From assembly GCA_037975125.1 (NCBI GenBank), contig CM075853.1, positions 69,870,609 through 69,934,608 on the forward strand: a DNA stretch of 64,000 nt, given 5' to 3'. The DNA comes from Latrodectus hesperus (lineage: Eukaryota; Arthropoda; Arachnida; Araneae; Theridiidae). The translations under genes were made by a program, and so were the position numbers. Below are positions 10,451 through 24,081 of the stretch, one piece after another; the stretch's first letter is position 1; every line of letters starts with the position of its first letter. The notes under the pieces are model-generated. The model searched no databases and was not told the DNA's origin. It worked only from the letters and a program-made list of their open reading frames with translations.

Positions 10451-13407
10451 AGAATATAAAAGTTCAGGATGTTTTAACAATTATAATTTACTTTTATACC
10501 TTCTTAACTTTACATTTTTATCTCAGAAGAATACATTTAGATATAATAGTAATGCATACATTCAGAGTTATTAAGATTGAGAAAGAGATTATTTTCCAAA
10601 CCAATGAAATCAATGAATATCATATAACAAGAATTAGATGAATGAGTTCACGTGAATATTTGTATTGGTAAATTTACGGGCATTGAAAGACTGGAAAATC
10701 TTAACGTTTATTTAATTAAACATTAACTCAATTTTTATGTAACAAATCCAGGATTTCATCTAAGAATTTTTATAAGAAATCTCGTTGAATTGAATAATAT
10801 GGAGAAATTAGGAATTTTAATAAAGTTACGAATTATGGCTAACAGAACTCTTGCTAAAATTCAATACTTAATCTTTAAATTTAGTTTATCTTCTTGATAT
10901 TTTCAAAGATTCAATCATTCTCTGACTGATACGTATTTACTATTACACGCTTTTACGACAAAAAGATAAGGAAGTATTTTCTGAGATTATGTAAAATAAA
11001 TGAAATCGTCTTGATTTCATATAAAATTACAAAATACCATATGAATCCATAAAATCTTTCCATTCTCAAGAGTAATGTTTCCTAATCAAGAGCAAATATT
11101 TTTAAAATAATGTAAATTAATTAGCAAAAGAGGTACATCATCAATTAAAATGTCTTGCAAAATGAATTAGAAACTTATTACCTATTCATAAAACAGTAAA
11201 TAAAACTGCAACAGTTTAATATGACGGCCTGTTAAAAGAAGAGAAATTTATATTTCATTAGAATCTTAGTCACTGTTAAAATTATATTAATATATTACTG
11301 AATAGTTCTTCATTTTCATTGGTGTAATCTATGATAGTGCACCTCAAAATGAAAACTTCATCATGTAATTGTAGGGAAAAAAGTTATGTGAAGTCAAGTT
11401 TTCTCCTTACATTAAAAATTTTAAAAATTCTATTATATCTAAATATGATTTGATTCCAGCCTTAGATATTAATTTTCAAATGCTTTAAATTGCGTTCAAT
11501 AGCTCAGAAACATCATAAATCTGTAAAAGTTTTGACTAAATTAAATTGTTTACCGTGAGAAAATGTGAGAACTAAAGGAAAAAGATACATTTAAAATCCT
11601 ATGCATAAAAGTTATTATGCATTTGACTGCTAATTAATTCTGATAAGGAAATCTAGATAGTAAAATTCTTTTTCTGTTTATCTAATGTTGCATTAAGAAT
11701 GGCTGTGCATAATAGAAAGAAATTTATATCCATATTTTAAGTACTGGCTAATTTAAAATATGGGCTGCTTCATTTCAAAAGTTTGATAACAAGGTTTGTG
11801 TTTAATTTAAAGTACCTCACTGAGAGATTGCAGTTCACTATAAAGTTGCTTATAGTGTTTTGCACATTTTTTGAATTATTCATATTCAAAATGCAGAGAC
11901 ATGTTGCTTCTTCATTTTTTAACTTGTCCTTTATGTGTTATCACTAAGGATAGATTAAAACATGCATTGCATTGAAACCATTTTTCTTCCTATATTCTTA
12001 AAATTTAGTTTTTGTTGAAAAATAAATAAAATAAAATCGTAAAGATGCTTTTGTTCACGATCATCATTTTTTTAATTTTTGAACCTTTATTATTTTTATT
12101 TATGTCAACAAATGTGTTTTTGCTTTCCCTATATATTTCAATCAAAAATACACTGAAGTGAGAATAAACTACGCGAATACAATATACAATAGCTTTACAA
12201 TTGAAAGAAAGTCTCAAATAATCTACGATTCATTTGACAGGGTTTTAGCTATTTATTGAAAGACTATTATTTTGTAATACAAAGAAGTATTTATTACAAA
12301 GTTAAGTAAATAATAAACATCTTTAAAAAGTAGTAGATTTAGTAATTTTTCCGGAAGCTAAGTGCACCCTTTTCTACTGAAACACTTTCAGTGACACATT
12401 TCGATATAAGTATATCAATAATATGGAAATTTTGAGAAATTTTTACTAAAATTAATTTTTTAAAAAGTTGTCGTAATGTCTCCCAAGTCTTATTAACGTA
12501 TAAAACTATCTTTATGACTTCAAGAAATTTAAAAAAATTATATTTTTTATTCATTTCGATATAAATTTTATCTTAAAAATTCTAATTCATATGATTGAAG
12601 AAAATGAAAAAAATAGGAAAATTTATTCGTTACCAAAATGTTTTAGAAATAATTATAATTTAATCAAACATTGAATTTTGGGTGTTATATAACTATAAAA
12701 ATCCACAATTCACATCTATGAATTCCACAGTACTTAATATATTGTCATCATCTTTCGATAAAAGGTCATTATTATTTAAATTTGTATTCACAAAGAAAAT
12801 CAAAAGATAATTTAAGTTTAGGATATTACTGAAATTTAAAAAATATAAATCGATTGTGTAGCTTTTATATTATGGATTTAAATACAAAAGAATTTTTTAA
12901 TGTCCGAAAGATTTACCGCAAAGAATCAAATTTGGTTTATGGATTTCCTATCAATATAACCTGGAAAACAACCTGAATAATTATCTTCTTTAGGGAGTCC
13001 ACATCATTCGATGTTTCATCACCATTTTTCATGAATTGTAACCAAGCAGACACTCTGAATCATTAAGAACAAAGATAGAAAGCATACGAATAGATGAATA
13101 ACCGATGCACGAGAAGAACAGGAAGAAGAGAATATCGACGATAAATATTGAAAGACCAAACATAAATCTTCACTGCCGCATTGTCTGTATCATGGATGAA
13201 ATAAACTGATGACAACTTCGCTCATCAGTTTTTCGATGATTCACGTTCCATCCAAGATTTATACTCGTCGTTAAAAATTCAAAAGCTAGAGAGCTCCAGT
13301 TCCCATCTGGGAATTCCACCAGCATTGCATTATCGTGGGCATCAAAATATATGTAAGTCATATTGGTTCCTTAAAAAAGAAATAAAAAAGGAACGTAGAC
13401 CGAACTC

Positions 13408-13415
13408 TATATAAG
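13408..13415 (+). promoter_or_regulatory. TATA-box-like sequence
   Basis: TATATAAG lies within a less AT-biased block. A 73-codon unrecognised frame begins 32 nt downstream (13447-13668). No arthropod initiator (TCAKTY) lies at the expected +30 spacing, so this may be chance in AT-rich DNA. Confidence 0.2.
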
Positions 13416-14559
13416 CAATGAACCACTCGCAATTCGGTGTTACTACGTGAGGGAAAGCTGGCGGTGGGAAGTAAAGAATATAATGTCGGATAGTAGAAAA
13501 CACAGGCTTCGTTTATCGAAAAAGAACGAGTGTTTTCAATATTTGAAAACCCACTTTCTGAAAGAAATAGATTTAACCTCTTTGCGTGATATAATCTCGA
13601 ATAGCGGAAATTCTAAGCCTTCCATTACTGGTCACACGCTTGCTTTTTCCAATTTTTTTAAAATATAAAAAACGTATATTTTTATAAATAATGTTATATA
13701 CTATAACAATCTGAATTGACTGTATAGTTTATTCGAGATGTACTTTTTATATCCTCTATGTATTTTTGTGTCTTAAAATTTCTTAAACTTTATATGTACT
13801 TTACATTCAAATATTTTCATTGTATTTACATATACAGAGGGAACAAATTTACTGTAATCTATGTAAGATTTTCAAAAATGAACTTCTTAAGTAAAATGGA
13901 TAAATGATAAGATAAATTTAAATTTCATAAAAAGGGAATTATTTTTATTTAATAAAAATGTCATCCGGGAAATAATTTAATAAATTATTTGACGTACTTT
14001 ATTAAAGCTCTTTTTTATTTTACTTTAACTTTAATTTTTAATTTTTTTTTATTTTTGTGTTTTCTGATACCAGGATGAATTAATTAAAATAATTTTAGTT
14101 GAATGAAAATAAGCTTTACGTGATATTTATTACAAAAAATAATGAAGCTCTCAAAACGGAAAAAAACTGTGCTTAATTCTGTTATTTTTGTCCGTTTATT
14201 TTTAAATTTTTGGAAACAAATTGTATTTTATTAAAAATATGAAATATTACCTAGTTTAAAATTTATGAAAGTAAATTTATCAAAAAATTAAGGTATCCGC
14301 CAAGTAATGCATAAGCTAAAAAATTTGACTAATAAATTAAATACATTTGAACTATTTTCATAAAAAATTGTACAGTATCTGCATATTTGGGTACCATCAC
14401 AATTATAAAAAAAGCTACATACCAAAGTTATCTTAACCAATTACCAGTGCATTAATAAGATATTGTTAAAGACTCTTATACGACTAGCGCGAAGGAGTAT
14501 TTTACTGTAACTGGTTTAACTTATACAGTGTAATTCAGATTTTTGATGAATAACCGTGA

Positions 14560-14880
14560 AATATATATTAAATGTTTCTACTGTGGAGTTTATGCCAGCT
14601 GGAGTTGTTGTTGTTTCTCATCCCTTTGACCAGCAGTGCCAAATCAGGTCTGTATTCATTCACCTTGAAGAAGTCTAGTACTGATAGAGGTCTTGAATCG
14701 TACCTTGCCTGGTAAATCCCAAATGAGTCTTGTGCAGAGGAGCTCCTAATGCTGACTTCGAAATATTTATTGCCTCCAACAAAAATCATTTATGACAGGT
14801 GACCACTAATGGAACGGGTTCGAGCAGTTTGATCTTCTCTACTGCTGCCCCGAAGATCTAGCACTAAAAATATCAGATTA
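14560..14880 (-). repeat. unclassified repeat-like, GC-elevated segment
   Basis: A sharply bounded less-AT-rich block sits in AT-rich DNA. On the minus strand it contains AACAACAACAAC and a TGCTCGAACCCG stretch reminiscent of a B-box. The minus frame 14568-14789 (73 codons) shows no domain. The sharp compositional edges suggest an old insertion. Family unknown. Confidence 0.35.
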
Positions 14881-15780
14881 TTGCACAGCTGTAGAACGTC
14901 GTTTGAGTAAGTATTTAAAAATAATGATTTGAGTGTAATAAAAATGATACAAAATTGGTTCGAAACCACCTAGATTAACTATTATTTACTGTAACGGGAA
15001 ATGTTATATAAGCAATAGCAATAATATTTATTAAATATAAGTTACTGATTAGTAAAATGTTTTCATATTATGTTCCAAATTTTAAATGTTGCATTTAACA
15101 TTAGCATTTAATATTACCGTACGCGTATGAGAAATTCTGCAGATTATTAACGTTTATTGTTTGGCAAGGTTCTTTTAATCAACTTTTCCTATTGTTTATG
15201 CTCTGTCAATCAAAATAACTATTCCCAAAAATATATCTTTAGCATTAAACTACAATTGCATAAAGTAGCAGGCTTTTGAAAAGAAATTCTCCACGCCAAC
15301 TTCAGCAATTCACATTGGGAATTACAAAAAAACTCAGCGAATGAGTAATGTGCGTAAGCCTTGTGAGTATAGTAATGCTCAGTTAATCAAGTTTTGAGAC
15401 AATGGCTAAATGAATGTAAGACTATTCTCCTTTCCCCAAACGGTTCAATAATCAATTTGGAGTGATCTATTGCATTTAGCATAATTTTCACTTTATAAAT
15501 CCAGATTATTACGACATTAAAATACTTCAGAAATTGAACAGTGATATTTAATCACACTTATTATTTAAGTGGCACAGCGAGCTTGGCTTGTCCAAGTGTC
15601 ATTAGTAACAACAACAACAGATTTAAGTTCATTTTGGAACCCCATAATGAAGGGATAGATTCCTTTTTTGTGAAATTAGCTTTATCCAACGCAAATTATT
15701 TATTTGATGAAATGGTCAAATAAAATTTTACGTAGTTAATTTAATGAAATTCTTCTAGCTACTAACATGTGCTATATATA

Positions 15781-15855
<75 letters not shown>

Positions 15856-16574
15856 TTACCAATAATCCCTAGAGAACAGGAAAACAATAATATCTTTATC
15901 TCATTTCCAAATCCGATTAGTGTATTTTAAAACAATGAGCAAGTTATAGTTACATCGCTCATTCCTAATAAATATTTATTCATTACCAAAAGAATTGGAA
16001 TATCGTGAACGTAAATTAAGATCCTGAAAAACATTAAAATTCTTTTATTTATAATTATTCATGCAGGAAAGAATGTATAAAACAATATGAACACCTAACA
16101 ATATCTGTTTTAGAAAGAAGAAGACTATAATAAGACTATAATAATTTTCAAAATCGAATATTCGATTTCATGTAAAACTGAAATTATCATTTAAGCTTTT
16201 AATATAAGTAAACTTTAAATCTATTTGGTAATATGCATAAAAGTACATATATTGTGGATAAAAACATATTATTTGTATTCATAGTGTCCTGTTTTTGTGA
16301 GAGCATAGTTAATTTTAGACTGAAAAAATAATGCAGAATTTCTCTCTAACTCTCTTAAAATAATTAAATATTTTCCACCATTTTTATTTTTAAATTTCCC
16401 ATTCTATTAAATAAAATTTCTGTTTAATATAGAAAATTTGAAATATAAAATAAATTTTGTACTAATCACATTCGAACTTAAATTATTAAAACAAATCAAA
16501 AACTAGTAAAATTTCGAATTCAAATATTCTCACTTTTACAAATCTAAATTTCTTTACTAATGTTTAAAAAAACC
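14881..16574. other. AT-rich spacer
   Basis: No gene is seen apart from the (TA)n tract at 15773-15850. A segment near 15575-15630 has slightly higher GC and a short AAC repeat. Confidence 0.55.
15773..15850. repeat. (TA)n microsatellite, ~78 bp
   Basis: Alternating TA with a single G interruption at 15781. It is self-complementary low-complexity DNA. Confidence 0.98.
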
Positions 16575-16760
16575 CACTTAAGGTCTTTATAGCTTGTTTG
16601 GTTAGTATTAAGTTCTTATTATCGGAAGATAATGCGTTCGAATCCTAAACTAACGAAGATGTTTCGTGCTCGCTAATGATGGATGGAAGACATCGTGGTC
16701 GCATTGTCTTCCTTGTGAAGTTATACCTCTGAGTGTGGTAGTTCCAGCATATAACTGGTA
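16575..16760 (+). repeat. tRNA-derived SINE-like remnant
   Basis: A perfect B-box core GTTCGAATCC is at 16636-16645, with an A-box-like TAGCTTGTTTGGTTAG 46 nt before it (16590-16605). A GC-elevated body continues to about 16760. The spacing fits a tRNA-derived head, but the surrounding arms do not fold into a clean cloverleaf, so this is a SINE rather than a functional tRNA gene. Confidence 0.5.
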
Positions 16761-18659
16761 TATCATTTTCTTATATCACTGCATTCTTGTTATATATTAT
16801 TTATATTTTGGATTTTTTTCAAATTATGCTTCATATTATTTTATTAATTTTTTCGAAGTTTAAGAATTTTTTTTAAATCTCAAAAATTATTTATAATTTG
16901 AATTTTTACAAGTCCTAAATAGCATAAATCACCCTTCTTTAAAGCCTATTTATATATTTAACTAACTTAAAATAGTATTCATGTTGCTATAGCACATAAA
17001 TATTTTGTCCCATTAACATAAAAAGATTGATGAAATAAATTAAGATTTTTTTTCAAGTTGTCATAATTAGAATATTTTTCTTTCTGGTTTGAATCAAATT
17101 TAGGCGAACGCAAACTACACTTCTTAAGCCGTTATATAGTAGTTAATATTTTTTGCCCATATAACAACTGATGAAAAATGGGGCAAAAATAAATCGAAGA
17201 ATTTTCAGTCATTTTATAATATTTCTATTAAATTCCTTCTTGAAAATTTTACAGGTTTATAAGCAAAAATAAAGATGACACATTCTAAATTTAAAATAAA
17301 TTATTATAGCAGAAAATATCAACTGTGGAAATATCAATGATTGCCTTTAATATTAAAATATTAAATTGAAACTCCTATCCACTATTTCTATTGATATCAT
17401 TAAAGAGATATGATCTAAAATTTCCATGTAAGTTAATGATGTACTTTTAAAGTACAGCATATTAAAAAAAACATTGTTGTATTATCTATTATTGCCAATT
17501 TTTATTTCTGTAAATTAGAATACTTTATAACGAACAAATTATGTTATTTTCATGCGTATCTGATATCTATAAATTGAAAAGAGCAATTACAATAAATGTT
17601 GCAATTTTCAGAGGTTGTTAAAATTATTAATAAAAGTGCAAATAATTTCTGCAAAATAAACATTTTAACACTTATTCTTTTCACTATGTTTCACTTCTGA
17701 AAATAAAATTATAAAAATCCAATTATAAAAATATGAATAAAGTTTAAAATATGCAATGTAAGCAACCAGAAATAAACAAATGGCCTCGGTAGATATTATT
17801 AAAGATCAACAAAAATTAGTTTATAAAAATAATCAGAAAATTGTGGTAAGATTAATATTAGTATTCATCCAAAACTTGGAAATAAATTCCAATAAAATCA
17901 AACAATACTCAAATCATATAAAAACTGAAAATTGATGACAAGAGGAAACACTTATAAGACTTTCATCACATTGCGTAATGTTTTTTTAATTCATTAAAAT
18001 TTGAAATATAAATTAGGGTTGCATGTTCGTTTCGTTACATGAATATTTTCAATGCGAGAAAAAAAAATTGCATCCAACAACAAATACGTAAAAGTATATA
18101 TTACGTGTTATTGCAGTCTCATGGAACACATATGAATGAGCAAGAACGCAAAAAAATTATAAAGTATAGATATAATTAAATTATAATTAATAAAAATGAA
18201 TAAATTTAGAAACAAAATAAAAATGTTTCACATAAGCTTGAAGTATTTAAAGTTAAAAAAGTAACAGAAAAAGCATTTCAATTTTACCACAGCCAGAAAG
18301 TTAACCCTTTATAAGTGAGTAATAAAAAAAAATAAAAATATTTTGTTATTATATACTCGTTGAAAGATGTACGAGATAAAAAGATATTAGGAATAAGTCA
18401 ATAAAGTATTTCTATTTCTCTATACTATATGGTGTCCACTAAGATAGATATTACTTATATCTGTGGGCATACAAAATGTTTATCCACCTAATTTTTTATA
18501 AAGATCAATGCAAAACATAATTTAATCATTATAAATTTGTAATTATATTTCATTTTACTCATTCAATGCCTTTTTGACTCATTCAATGTCATGGTTTTGT
18601 TCTTACTTAAAAAAGAATAAAATAACAAAGAGTAATAATAATTAATAATAGTAAACAAT

Positions 18660-18910
18660 AATAATTTCCTCCTCCTCAATGTGTGTCCAAATATGGCGTA
18701 CTTCTGCACTCAAGCCGATTCGAAAACAAGAGCTCTCATGAAGAAAACAGCTGCTGTTTTTCTCCGCACCAAGTGATGTTGGCCATCCAGGAAAATTCGG
18801 CGGAGAAAACACTTTTTCTTTAGCCCCTATTCAAACTTTCATGAGAATTTTGCGTTTTTCGTATTATCTCAAACAAAATTTATTCCTTTTTTTGGTGCTT
18901 CGTTTCCCTA
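18660..18910. other. GC-elevated block with short palindrome, unclassified
   Basis: Composition departs from the AT-rich surroundings. It contains the near-perfect palindrome AAACAGCTGCTGTTT around 18747-18762 and purine-rich GGCGGAGAAAAC. I see no coding frame. It may be a repeat remnant or a conserved non-coding segment. Confidence 0.3.
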
Positions 18911-19099
18911 GACAGAACTTAAATCTATTTTCTTATGGGTATACATCATGTTTTTAAGATATAATCGAATCCATTGAGCTTTTGAATTAATAAAAGAAAA
19001 TAAATTCAATAGAAATGGAAAATTTAAAGAGTTGTTTCAACTTCAAGTTTGCAATAAGCCAATATATCACTTATAAAAATTTCATGTATGTGTGTATTG

Positions 19100-19123
19100 T
19101 ATATATATATATATATATATATA
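19100..19123. repeat. (TA)n microsatellite, short
   Basis: Twelve uninterrupted dinucleotide units. Confidence 0.95.
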
Positions 19124-22100
19124 GTTTTCGTTTTATTTCCTTGTTTCATTAATCGATAAATTACATAATTATGAAAATATATTTAAATGCAGAGTTTTTT
19201 TATTGAAGTCTCCAATTAAAAATAATTTTATAATTTTTTTATTTCAGAGATACCAAAAAGTAACAAAATAATATACCGATAATAATTAATTAGCCCAGAA
19301 TTTAAATATTTCTTTTGTGATATCTTATTGAAAAATGTGATGTGCTTTAATTTTAATTGGTAATTTTTTTACAATTTTTTTTAATTTTTTAACTGAAATT
19401 TTTCAATTTTTTTCTTGCATATTTAATCAATATCTTATGATTTACCAAAAATTTTTAGATATTGTTAATCTCAGTTAAAAAAAAGAAAAACATTTTTTTA
19501 GGACTCAACCTAAATCTTCATATTACACAAACATTATTTATGATGAATCTTACCCTGCAGTTAATTTTAGAAACAGTTTATCCATTGTTTTTTCATGTTC
19601 AATAAATTTAATTTTAGTTTGGAAAATAATAGTTCATTCATATACTTTCTTTCAAAAATATTTTTCCACATATATGTAACACTAATCTAAATATATCCAC
19701 AAATTCTTCTGGATCATAATTTATATATTTGCAAGGTAACACTTAAAGTAATATTTGAAAGTAATGTTAATTACAGTTTATAATAATTTCAGGAAGATTA
19801 GTGAAAATATTCAAGCGATATAAATTTGTTAATATTATTTATATGATTGTAATAAGTTTAACATAAACATGTAATAAATTCAGGCTACAACCATCAAAGT
19901 TGAGGAGAAATGCCATGAAACATACACAGTATGGTATTTTCGAAATATAAACAATCATTTTCATTCAATTTTTTTATTTGGTTTTATTTTAATCAGATTT
20001 GTCAGTAAATAAACAGAATTGACATGATGAATGACCTAAATAAAGTCAAATAGACTATTTTTCAAACCTAACGATAATTAATAAATATTAACCTTCCTTA
20101 AGTCTTATCATGCTTATAACGTAACGTGTTATACAAGTTATTTAGTTACTTAAATATTTTTAAACTTGTTAATTTTACACCATAAGATAAAAAAAACGTT
20201 TCCAATAGTTTCATATAAAATTTATATTCTTATTTTGAGCTATGAACTATAGATTTAAAATAAAGAGAAGATATAGGTCAAATATCGATTAGATTCTTTT
20301 ACTAGTTTACTTCTTTTCTCAAGAGAGATCCACTTCCTCATGGACAGATAAGAAAAATCACTCTATTTTTCCTCAAGGGATTTCTGTCTTCAATATATTT
20401 AGAATTTCTATCGCATAAATACCAATTTTGTATTTGATAACAGCGGTAAAATTTCTGTTACATTATTTGTGGCAAAAATTTATATTTAATAGATATATAA
20501 AAGATTAAATTTGTACAGAGATGAATTTCACTCTAAAAATTCTCAATATTGGTTGTAAAGAACAAATAGAATTTCAATTTTTTCTTACAGCATGAATTCT
20601 CTAAATAAAAGATAAAATTTAAATTATTCAAAAACTGACTTTTATTAAACTAGGAGATAAATGAGTACATTCTATGTAAATAAGAGATATTTAAATAACG
20701 CTGATTCTTAATAACATTTTATGCAAAATTTGTATTTAAAAATATTGAAAGAAGTGACTTAAAAGTGGTAAAAAGAAAAGTGATCAGATTAAGGAAAATA
20801 TTCTTCTTTCAAATTAATTATGCACATTTATTTATGTATACTAATGCTTTAAAACAAAGTTATTGATCTTACTTATCAAACATGTCATCGTACACATGTG
20901 GGGGGTTGGAGAAGCAGTTTTTGTAAAATTACGTTACAAAAGTTTTGTAAATTCGTTCATCTCACCGAATTTCTAATTTAATGAATTAAATTAAAAATTT
21001 AATTAAAAAAGGCAGAATTATTCGCACTATCTCGTAATTTCTCTGCTGAAATAGAAAATTTAGTTTCGTGAAATATTTTTTTCGGGAAGTATCTCAGGAA
21101 AGAACTATTTGCAAAAATACCTTTCATTTGCGATCTATTAATTCTTCACTTCAAGATTTCCTACTTAGTTTGATTCAGAGGTAAGATGATTAAAAGTAAA
21201 GATTAATGAATAACCATATTCTTCATTGGTATAATTTAATTCCTTCATTATTTAATTGTTATATTTAGTGTATTGATTTCTGAAGCATTTGGATTTGTGT
21301 AAAGAGCCAAATAACTATTACTCGCTCTCAGATATCCAGGAAATGCACCAGATGGAAGCACATGGATAATGGACTTTGGAAGCAACATGTTTCTTAGACG
21401 CACAAGTGTCTAACTTTGGAAAACGTATCCATAACTTTGGAAGATGGAACACAACATTCTCCTTGTCGGATGTGTAACTAATTCACATATTTTGTTTTAG
21501 GTAATACAAAGTGAGATACAGATAGTTAATTCAACAGCATTTTAGGAAGTGAAAATATTCACTGTTTCTATTAGCTAAGAATTTCTTCTCATTCATGTAC
21601 AGGTGATCTGGAGTTTTCCAGAAAAACAGAAGGATATCACAAACATCTATGAAAATTCTTAGAACTCTTAAAAATTGAGTCGATAGACATAAGAATTAAT
21701 GAATTGCTTTGTTTCTAATACGAAATTAAGCCTCTATATAAAAAAGAACCATATTAACATTCAATCCTTTTTTGTTCTATTCTATATAACCTAGATGTTT
21801 TTAATTTTTTTTTCCAGCAACCTACTACTATTTGAAAATGTCTAAAGGAAGAAATAATGTAGAGCATTCTTATGTTTAATGTATATGTTGTGAAATATTC
21901 ATTTTCAACTTCTTATATTTTATTTAAGTTAAATGCATTCGGACCAATGTAGGTAAATGTATTGAAAATTTTAGGCTTTTCTTTAATAACTGTATTTTAA
22001 ATAGACTTGTCAATGTAGACCATTGTTTAAATGAATTCATCTAGACTTATTCAAAATTATCACACAGTAGATTTTGGAAAACTATAACAGGAGAAATAAT

Positions 22101-23032
22101 GGGTATGTTGTATTACGTGATTTATTCTTCTAGTTTATTTTGAATTTTGATTTTATCTTCTTATAAGTAACTGTATTTCTGTAGAAATTAAATTCTTTTG
22201 TTTAAAATTATTAGCGATATATAATAATGATAAAATTAGTTCATTTAATTTATTGATAAAGAAGAAGGATATATTAAATCATAACTATAGTAATATTTTA
22301 TTGTTATGTTATGAAAACTAATATTATGTAAAAGGTATAATGTTCACTTCTTACATTTTCCAATTGGATAAAAATAGAAAAATCATTAACTAAAATCTTC
22401 TAAAATAAATTGTACAAAAAACAAAATTGTTGGATAAAGAACATTTTTTAACTGTTAAGTTTAATCACGCATATTTCTTAAGTGAATCCTCTGTCTTATA
22501 ATTGTAATTTAATAATGAGAATTCCTATTAAGAAAACCCAAATGGTTATAAAATTTTGATCAGTTTAAAACATGTAATCTCTACCAAGGAGAAAACATTT
22601 TGGTAATTGTTATAACCCCTGATGATGGATGAGGAGGATGGAAGACATACATGATAGATTACACATGGAAATTCTAATGCCAAATTCATGTCCTAATTTA
22701 GGTTGAGCTATGTGAGATTACTCATTTTCATCGAAGGAAACATTTTTATAGTAAGGCAAAACTTAAATTCATAAATTTAAGCTCAAAATTGAAATAAGAG
22801 AAATTATATAAGATAATAATAAATTACTTATATAATACAATAAAATGAAAAAAATGCGTCTAAGAAGCTATCTAAAATAAATTACTTTAATTTTGTAAAA
22901 AAAGTGTTTTTAGGTACAAAAATATAAAATTACAGAAAAATATTTATCAATTGATTAATAAATACATGAAGTTTTCAATTATCTCTTATAATAATACGTG
23001 AAGCTTTCAATTATTTGTTATCTCTTCAAATT

Positions 23033-23041
23033 CTTATTAAA
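23033..23041. repeat. left target site duplication of the SINE
   Basis: CTTATTAAA, identical to 23325-23333 on the other side of the SINE. Confidence 0.8.
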
Positions 23042-23324
23042 AAACATTTCTCCAATGGCGAGCACAAGAGGGTTGAACCCTATGCCTCAACAAGGCCAGA
23101 GACTTCTACTCATTTGTCGTTACCCAGCGGGCACCTGTGAACCAAGTCGCGGAGGCGAGTAGCATTGCCCGCGCCATACCACCACAAACCCGTTTATAGG
23201 GCGGGCCACATTCATACAACATCACAGAAGAAAGAACAGAACCATCCATACCTGAACCGGGGATTCGAACCCGGGACCAACAGCTCCGGAGTCAAGAACG
23301 CTAACCACTCAGCCAATCGGTCGG
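23042..23324 (-). repeat. tRNA-derived SINE with target site duplications
   Basis: On the minus strand the element begins GCCGACCGATTGGCTGAGTG with a good A-box (TGGCTGAGTGGTTAGC). About 40 nt later comes a perfect B-box (GGTTCGAATCC), set in a near-complete T-arm with one stem mismatch. A roughly 200-bp GC-rich unrelated body follows and ends in a T-rich tail near 23042. CTTATTAAA flanks both ends (23033-23041 and 23325-23333), the 9-bp target duplication expected from LINE-mediated insertion. The acceptor stem does not pair, so this is a SINE, not a tRNA gene. The crisp duplication and intact boxes suggest a fairly young copy. Confidence 0.85.
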
Positions 23325-23333
23325 CTTATTAAA
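23325..23333. repeat. right target site duplication of the SINE
   Basis: CTTATTAAA, identical to 23033-23041. Confidence 0.8.
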
Positions 23334-24002
23334 GTTTAATTGTATACTTCTGAGCTTATTCTTGCAGAAAAATGTCACACCATTTTTTTTAACAACAGAT
23401 AATTTATTGCATTACTAATTGACACATAAATTATTTTTATTGTAAAAGGTATTGGTATTATAATGACAAATAGGATTAATTATTGAAATATTTTGTATCA
23501 TTATTTATTTATTTATTTTTGTTAGACAATTTAATTTTACCATTAATTTTAGATTTTTAGCATTTCCATACATTTATATATTTTGCAAATTACGCTTAAA
23601 AAATTATTGCAAACCATTAAAAAATTATAGATAAATTATTATTTTAAATTTCATTAGATGACTCTAATTGCTTTAGGATTCTACAAATATTATTTGAATC
23701 AAGTTCTTAAATTTATATATATGCATCCGTGTTTTTATTTTATTTAGTGCATAATTTCCGTTTCGTAAATTAAAAAATATATACATACATTACAAATTTT
23801 TACATTCGTGATAATAGTAAAATGCCAAACCAAATCAAAAGCAAACAACGCTAAAAATTTTTACCTGTTTTAAAAAATGAGCAGTATTTTTAATATATAT
23901 ATATAGTTAAATCTAACTCACTAATTAATTCAAAAGAAAGTTATTGGTAATTTTTTTCGACATTTTTATTTGTTTCATATAAATTTATGAATTTTGTTAA
24001 TT

Positions 24003-24081
<79 letters not shown>

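Larger units (their letters stand above)
7916..14559. other. AT-rich spacer with a few minor signals
   Basis: About 6.6 kb without a supported gene. Noted inside: a short (TA)n at about 9369-9381; a 104-codon minus frame at 10022-10336 with no recognisable domain; a perfect 13-bp inverted repeat at 10389-10450; TATA-like boxes at 10455 and 13408; and a less AT-biased block at about 13000-13670 holding unrecognised 60-70-codon frames on both strands. None is strong enough for a gene call. Confidence 0.5.
16761..23032. other. AT-rich spacer, no gene seen
   Basis: About 6.3 kb of AT-rich DNA. The exceptions are a GC-elevated block at 18660-18910, a short (TA)n at 19100-19123, and a segment at 21330-21460 where ACTTTGGAA occurs three times. 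No ORF over 60 codons with recognisable content was seen. Confidence 0.55.

Noticed and set aside
21330..21460. Threefold ACTTTGGAA as a regulatory array
   Set aside because: Spacing is irregular and the word is short; not distinguishable from chance or an old duplication.
23250..23324. Functional tRNA gene on the minus strand
   Set aside because: The boxes are good, but the acceptor stem does not pair, the T-stem has a mismatch, and the flanking duplications enclose a 283-bp unit. It is a SINE.
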